Source: Cyanobacteria bacterium OH_SFB_17 (GTDB taxonomy: Bacteria; Cyanobacteriota; Vampirovibrionia; Gastranaerophilales; Gastranaerophilaceae). Taken from it: 8,789 nucleotides of DNA. The position numbers and the translations under genes were made by a program. Below the pieces are notes generated by a model. That model was not told where the DNA came from and ran no database searches. It was given only the letters and a program-made list of their open reading frames with translations. This document shows, one piece after another, positions 5,390-8,789 of this stretch. Location: positions 1 through 8,789 of the forward strand of contig JAEWYI010000010.1 of the NCBI GenBank assembly GCA_023395735.1, read 5' to 3'. Positions within the stretch are counted from its first letter, which is position 1. Each line of letters begins with the position of its first letter.

Positions 5390-6190
5390 CTATATTTGAG
5401 AAATAATTCCAAAAAGCAGTTGCTTAAATTTTTCTTGAATTTTTTGCGTAGCATCAATTACTTCCTGATGGTTTAAAGGAGTAGACTGAACCCCAGCCGC
5501 TGAATTTGAAACACAACTAATACCCAAAACATTCATACCACAATAATTTGCGACAATTGCCTCAGGAATAGTTGACATACCAACAACATCTGCCCCCACA
5601 ATCGAAAGCATCTTAATTTCAGCAGGAGTTTCATAACTCGGGCCGGTAAAGGCAGCATAAACGCCTTTTTTTATGTTTATATCAAGTTTTTTTGCTTCTG
5701 CTTCGGCAGTTTTTATCAATTTTGTTTTATAAATTTCACTCATATCAGGAAATCTTGTGCCTAAAGAGTCATCGTTAAGACCGATTAGAGGGTTTGTGCC
5801 CATAAGATTTATATGGTCTGTAATCAACATCAAATCTCCCGGCTCAAAAGAAGGATTTATACCACCTGCCGCATTTGTTATGATAATAGATTTTACACCT
5901 AATTTTTTCATAACTTTAACAGGATAAACAACTGTCTGCATTGAATGACCTTCGTAAAAATGATAACGGCCACGCATCAAAACTACTTTTTTACCGTTGA
6001 TTTCTGCAAACACTAGCATTCCTGCATGTCCTTTGACAGTAGAAGATTCAAAACCCGGAATTTCAGAGTAAGGGATTGAAACGGCAGAAAATTCGGACGC
6101 AAAATCACCCAAGCCGGATCCCAAAATTATACCGACTTCAGGCTGGAAATCACTGATTTTGTCTTTAATAAAATCAATTGTCTTTTGCAT
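5390..6190 (-). CDS. punA: Purine nucleoside phosphorylase, trimeric PNP/MTAP family
   Basis: A cytosolic salvage enzyme that cleaves purine (deoxy)nucleosides with phosphate to free base and (deoxy)ribose-1-phosphate. At 266 residues it has the usual length of the low-molecular-mass trimeric class. Visible motifs: phosphate-binding GSGLGDF (24-30), VKGHAG with H55, the RGRYHFYEGH block (73-82), TNAAGG (105-110), the purine-site GPSYETPAE (183-191) with E187, GADVVGMSTIPE (199-210) with M205, VSNSAAG (227-233) with the base-contacting N229, and H241. The MTAP-specific residues were not examined closely, but the N229 position and overall match favour purine nucleosides over methylthioadenosine. 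GAGG lies about eight bases before the ATG. It is the middle gene of a minus-strand unit, 41 bp after the omega-like gene and 19 bp before the unknown 201-residue gene. Confidence 0.93.
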   Translation of the reverse strand: MQKTIDFIKDKISDFQPEVGIILGSGLGDFASEFSAVSIPYSEIPGFESSTVKGHAGMLVFAEINGKKVVLMRGRYHFYEGHSMQTVVYPVKVMKKLGVKSIIITNAAGGINPSFEPGDLMLITDHINLMGTNPLIGLNDDSLGTRFPDMSEIYKTKLIKTAEAEAKKLDINIKKGVYAAFTGPSYETPAEIKMLSIVGADVVGMSTIPEAIVANYCGMNVLGISCVSNSAAGVQSTPLNHQEVIDATQKIQEKFKQLLFGIISQI

Positions 6191-6231
6191 AATCCAAGCC
6201 TCTATTTTTTAATAAACCTTCAAAAGAAACT

Positions 6232-6471
6232 CTAGCCAACAAGTCTGTTGTCATCAGCTTCAGAAGCTTTAACCATAATTGCGTGTTCTACAGGGTTTTC
6301 TTTTTTATATGAATTTTCATAATAATCGTCATAACCAAATTCTTCACGAGATTTTTTAGCTTGAGTTTCATCTACAAGCTTTTTAGCAAGTTCTGCAATT
6401 TCATATACCAATTGATATCTATTTTCGGTATTTTCGTTTAAATCCCACGCTACTTTTATTATTTGATCCAT
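6232..6471 (-). CDS. rpoZ: RNA polymerase omega subunit-like protein
   Basis: The 79-residue protein carries the two signatures of omega: 'NRYQLVYEIAELAKKL' (17-32), compared with the conserved helix NR(Y/F)xLxxxxAxRAxxL that binds beta-prime, and 'ENPVEHAIMVKASEAD' (58-73), compared with KPVxxAIxEI. The spacing and short N-terminus are closer to the cyanobacterial form than to the proteobacterial one. The middle acidic, Tyr-rich loop (44-55) is longer than usual. Omega assists RNA polymerase assembly. The identification rests on motifs recalled from memory, and the protein is short, so some doubt remains. AAGGA lies seven bases before the ATG. It is first in the unit with PNP and the unknown 201-aa gene, and diverges from the MCE gene. 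Confidence 0.6.
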   Translation of the reverse strand: MDQIIKVAWDLNENTENRYQLVYEIAELAKKLVDETQAKKSREEFGYDDYYENSYKKENPVEHAIMVKASEADDNRLVG

Positions 6472-6503
6472 TTTTATATCCTTATTTTGTCCCTTGTATA
6501 CTA

Positions 6504-6532
6504 TTTATACTACACACAAAAAAAATTCGCAA
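6504..6532 (-). promoter_or_regulatory. Promoter of the rpoZ-like / PNP operon
   Basis: On the minus strand, TTGCGA (6532-6527) and TATAAA (6509-6504) are separated by exactly 17 bp. This predicts a start near 6497 and an untranslated leader of about 26 nt carrying the AAGGA ribosome binding site. The spacing is ideal and both hexamers are partial matches. Confidence 0.55.
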
Positions 6533-6545
6533 CAGTTTTTTGTTG

Positions 6546-6551
6546 TATAAT
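6546..6551 (+). promoter_or_regulatory. Consensus -10 immediately before the MCE gene
   Basis: A perfect TATAAT ends seven bases before the ATG at 6559. A transcript from it would start at or next to the start codon. No good -35 is present at 16-18 bp, and no Shine-Dalgarno sequence precedes the ATG. This suggests a leaderless mRNA, or else that the real promoter lies elsewhere. Confidence 0.45.
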
Positions 6552-6558
6552 GATTCTT

Positions 6559-7215
6559 ATGAAGCGACATTTATTTTGGATAGTGGAACTTTTTGTATGG
6601 TTTTTGATTCTGGTTACGGTTTCAGGCCTTATTATGACTGCAAAATATACTTATAAAAAACAATTTAACACTTACCAAATTTTCATGCCTGATGTTGACG
6701 GGCTCATAGTAGGTTCTCCCGTAAAACTTTTAGGCATCAACGTAGGGTATGTAAACCAACTAGACATTGTCGGAGAAGACATTTATGTAAAATTTGTTAT
6801 AACAGAAAAAGAAGTTCGTGTTCCAGCCGGCTCAAAAGTTACAGTTGAGTTTTCAGGATTGGGTGGTTCTAAATCATTGGAAATTTACCCACCTGAATCT
6901 AAAAAACAACCGGGAGGCAAATTCCTTATCGTACAAAGCCCTAAAAGAATACACGATTCTCTTGGGCTATTAAGCGATATGTTTGACAAAATAATAGACA
7001 TAACATACACGACTTCTAACTTTATGGAAAAAGTCGGAATTCTAAAAAATCAATCCAGTTTAAATAATACAAAACCTAATCACATAATTGAGACATCAAA
7101 CGGATGGCTTGACAGGGCGCAAAAAAATGCGGATAATATATCTAACATTCTAATCAAAAAAAATGGGAGAAAAAATGGAACAATTGAACAAAACAAAAGT
7201 GAAGATAATAAATAA
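6559..7215 (+). CDS. MCE (MlaD-family) lipid-transport substrate-binding protein
   Basis: The 218-residue protein has one N-terminal membrane anchor (about 7-28) and one MCE domain (about 38-112). The domain shows the family hallmarks 'DVDGLIVGSPVKLLGINVG' (45-63), with the conserved G-x-x-V-x-x-x-G-V core, and 'GLGGSKSLEIYP' (100-111). A helical region (about 131-200) follows, then a polar, Lys/Asn-rich tail. MCE proteins form hexameric rings that carry phospholipids between membranes, usually working with an MlaE permease and an MlaF ATPase, neither of which lies in this window. An earlier in-frame ATG at 6550 lies inside the -10 box. Longer starts would overlap the divergent gene and are unlikely. 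There is no clear Shine-Dalgarno sequence before 6559 or 6550. The last 41 bases overlap the start of upp in another frame, implying co-transcription. Confidence 0.88.
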   Translation: MKRHLFWIVELFVWFLILVTVSGLIMTAKYTYKKQFNTYQIFMPDVDGLIVGSPVKLLGINVGYVNQLDIVGEDIYVKFVITEKEVRVPAGSKVTVEFSGLGGSKSLEIYPPESKKQPGGKFLIVQSPKRIHDSLGLLSDMFDKIIDITYTTSNFMEKVGILKNQSSLNNTKPNHIIETSNGWLDRAQKNADNISNILIKKNGRKNGTIEQNKSEDNK

Positions 7216-7834
7216 TCCTGTAATTTTACAAAACCTTTGCACAATGCGTGACAAAAACACCAACTGCCAGGGGGTTAGAATAGCTACAAGAAAAATTACA
7301 AGAGCGCTTTTGTATGAAGCAGCAATGAATCTTCCGCTTGTTGAAAGACCAGTTACAACGCCACTTGTAACCTTTAAAACAAAAACCATTGATCCTGACA
7401 TAAATATTATAATCTCTCCAATACTCAGAGCAGGGTTGATTTTCACAGATGAAGCGATTGATATTTTACCTCAAGCTTGCATAAGACATATCGGGATGTA
7501 TAGAGACGAAAAAACACTTAAGCCGATTTGGTATTATAACAGAATCCCTATGGACATACAAAAACCCGAAAAAACTTATGTATACATTACAGATCCGATG
7601 CTTGCAACAGGAAATTCTCTTATAGAAGCAATAAAATTGTATATTGATAAAAATATTCCTGAAAAAAACATAAAACTTATCTCAATAATTTCTGCTCCTG
7701 AAGGGATTTCAAACATTCAAGAAAAATATCCAGACATAGAACTTATTACAGCAGCAGTGGACTCACACCTAAACGAGCACGGATACATTGTACCGGGAAT
7801 GGGAGATGCCGGCGACAGGATCTTCAACACCTAG
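7175..7834 (+). CDS. upp: Uracil phosphoribosyltransferase
   Basis: Converts uracil and PRPP to UMP in pyrimidine salvage, in the cytosol. At 219 residues it is close to the usual bacterial length (about 208). Motifs: SPILRAGL (81-88), the 'GMYRDEKTLKPIWYYNRIP' block (107-125), the PRPP-binding loop DPMLATGNS (140-148; the common form is DPMLATGGS) and the uracil-binding C-terminal stretch GYIVPGMGDAGDRIF (203-217). The start at 7175 is chosen because GGGAG (7165-7169) sits five bases upstream. The in-frame ATG at 7163 has no ribosome binding site and would place that site inside the gene. The gene begins 41 bp before the end of the MCE gene, so the two are probably translationally coupled. 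Its stop is 4 bp from that of the convergent Hcp-like gene. Confidence 0.95.
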   Translation: MEQLNKTKVKIINNPVILQNLCTMRDKNTNCQGVRIATRKITRALLYEAAMNLPLVERPVTTPLVTFKTKTIDPDINIIISPILRAGLIFTDEAIDILPQACIRHIGMYRDEKTLKPIWYYNRIPMDIQKPEKTYVYITDPMLATGNSLIEAIKLYIDKNIPEKNIKLISIISAPEGISNIQEKYPDIELITAAVDSHLNEHGYIVPGMGDAGDRIFNT

Positions 7835-7838
7835 ATTT

Positions 7839-8789
7839 TTATTCAGATGCCGTAATTTCGCCAAGGTCTGCTGAAGGATTTGTATATTCTTTCAAACTGA
7901 ATATTTCTCTTAATGTTTTTAGCATTGATGGGTTTACAAATTTTTGGGGACAATCGCAAAGATACAAGTGTTTTACACCCATTTTTTTTGCATAAATCAG
8001 GTTTGCAAGAGTATTATTGGTGCATTTTGTAGAAAGAAGTGAAATATATCCTACATCATCGCCAAATTCTTCTATGGCAGTTTCTACAGCTCTACACAAA
8101 ATAGGATAGCCATATTCATCAGGCAGGGAATAAGTATTTTTGCCATTGTTTGTATAAGAAAGTGAAAAAATAAATGAATCATCGCCAATTAATTTAAAGA
8201 ACTTATCGAAATATTCTTGTTGCTCAGTTGTATTATTTTTTTGCCCGATAAAGAAGACATTTTTAATTTTGCCTGCCTTAATATCAGCACATACTTTTTT
8301 AATTTTCTCTAAAACGTCTTTTTCGGCTATTGATATCTTAATTGACTTGCCCTCGGTTAAATGATTGAATCCTTTTGCAGACAAAGCAGATTCTATAACT
8401 CTTGTAAAATCTGCATTTTTAACCATGATAACACCCCTAGGAGCTACCAAATCCATTGTAAATAACCTTGCACTGAACAAATTATCAATTTTTATAAAAG
8501 AATGTTTAGTCAACAATATAGCGCCCGGAAAGCTTGAAAAATCAAATACGCCTTGTCCTTCAACTGAGCCATAATGCCCTTTTAAGTTTTTATAACTTCT
8601 CAATTTTGGGTAAGTATGAGCGGCCAAAAGTTCGCCGTGAGTGTAAACATCTATATCTGTGTGTTTTACAGCTTCTAAAAGCATTTCTAACTCAAAACAA
8701 TTATTTCCTGCAACCAAAATTGCTTTGCCCGGCTTTGTTGTTGTATTGACTTCACACGAATTTTTTTCTCCAAATTTTTGAGAATACAA
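7839..8789 (-). CDS. Hybrid-cluster protein (Hcp, hydroxylamine reductase) homologue, C-terminal part, cluster ligands lost; partial at window edge
   Basis: The 316 visible residues align end to end with the last ~330 of the ~550-residue Hcp. Shared stretches include 'VNTTTKPGKAILVAG', 'DIDVYTHGELLAAHTYP' (Hcp: DVYTHGEMLPANYYP), 'FPGAILLTKHSF' (Hcp: GPILLTTNCL), 'IKAGKIKNVFFIG' and 'GVKHLYLCDCPQKFVNPSM' (Hcp: GVKGIRLGPTLPAFLSPNV). The first codon at the edge is TTG, and the alignment begins near Hcp residue 222, so the gene continues beyond 8789. By comparison with the Desulfovibrio enzyme (recalled sequence), the hybrid-cluster ligands read: H244 to Asn, E268 kept, C312 to Ser, C406 to Gln, C434 to Tyr, C459 within a deletion, and E494 and K496 replaced. 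Reductase activity with the normal Fe-S-O cluster is therefore unlikely. The frame is intact, which argues against a simple pseudogene. Confidence 0.8.
   Translation of the reverse strand: MYSQKFGEKNSCEVNTTTKPGKAILVAGNNCFELEMLLEAVKHTDIDVYTHGELLAAHTYPKLRSYKNLKGHYGSVEGQGVFDFSSFPGAILLTKHSFIKIDNLFSARLFTMDLVAPRGVIMVKNADFTRVIESALSAKGFNHLTEGKSIKISIAEKDVLEKIKKVCADIKAGKIKNVFFIGQKNNTTEQQEYFDKFFKLIGDDSFIFSLSYTNNGKNTYSLPDEYGYPILCRAVETAIEEFGDDVGYISLLSTKCTNNTLANLIYAKKMGVKHLYLCDCPQKFVNPSMLKTLREIFSLKEYTNPSADLGEITASE

Noticed and set aside
6463..6558. Longer N-terminus of the MCE protein from a TTG at 6463
   Set aside because: It would overlap the divergent omega-like gene's start and both promoters. The extra residues are not MCE-like, and the membrane anchor begins properly after 6559.
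7150..7446. 98-codon minus-strand open frame
   Set aside because: Antisense to the well-identified upp gene and the end of the MCE gene.
8365..8749. Two plus-strand open frames of about 70 codons
   Set aside because: Both are antisense to the Hcp-like gene, whose protein similarity is clear.

Overview
The window is AT-rich bacterial DNA coding on both strands. It most likely comes from a non-photosynthetic relative of the cyanobacteria (Melainabacteria / Gastranaerophilales type). This is an inference from three things: a small omega-like RNA polymerase subunit resembling the cyanobacterial form, a stand-alone MCE (MlaD-like) protein, and a pilin-like protein with the Cys-rich C-terminal layout (a 'CTAW...NMDYL' stretch) that I associate with that group. 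I see no tRNA, rRNA, CRISPR array, transposase or phage gene.

Layout. 237-1754 (+) is a membrane sensor of about ten helices plus a GAF domain, with no output domain. 1860-2060 (+) is a 66-residue protein of unknown function with a very strong ribosome binding site. 2067-2939 (-) is a divergent type IV pilin-like protein. 3132-3436 holds a near-consensus promoter and a leader of about 270 nt that folds into several hairpins with a possible pseudoknot. It precedes 3437-4036 (+), which resembles a voltage-sensor domain but has no S4 arginines and no pore signature. A strong, probably bidirectional terminator follows at 4124-4159. 4241-4762 (+) is a Ser-rich, helical, Cys- and Trp-free protein. 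A minus-strand operon then runs rpoZ-like (6471-6232), purine nucleoside phosphorylase (6190-5390) and an unknown 201-residue protein (5370-4765). Diverging from it, 6559-7215 (+) encodes the MCE protein, overlapped by upp (7175-7834, uracil phosphoribosyltransferase). 7839-8789 (-) is the C-terminal part of a hydroxylamine reductase/Hcp homologue cut by the window edge. It has lost nearly all visible hybrid-cluster ligands.

How it fits together. PNP and UPRT are both base-salvage enzymes. They sit in two divergent transcription units that share a 90-bp promoter region. Three convergent gene pairs meet tail to tail with gaps of 2-6 bp and no terminator between them, so read-through antisense transcription is likely. 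The best candidates for something undescribed are the structured RNA leader with its unusual channel-like gene, and the Hcp homologue without its metal-cluster ligands.
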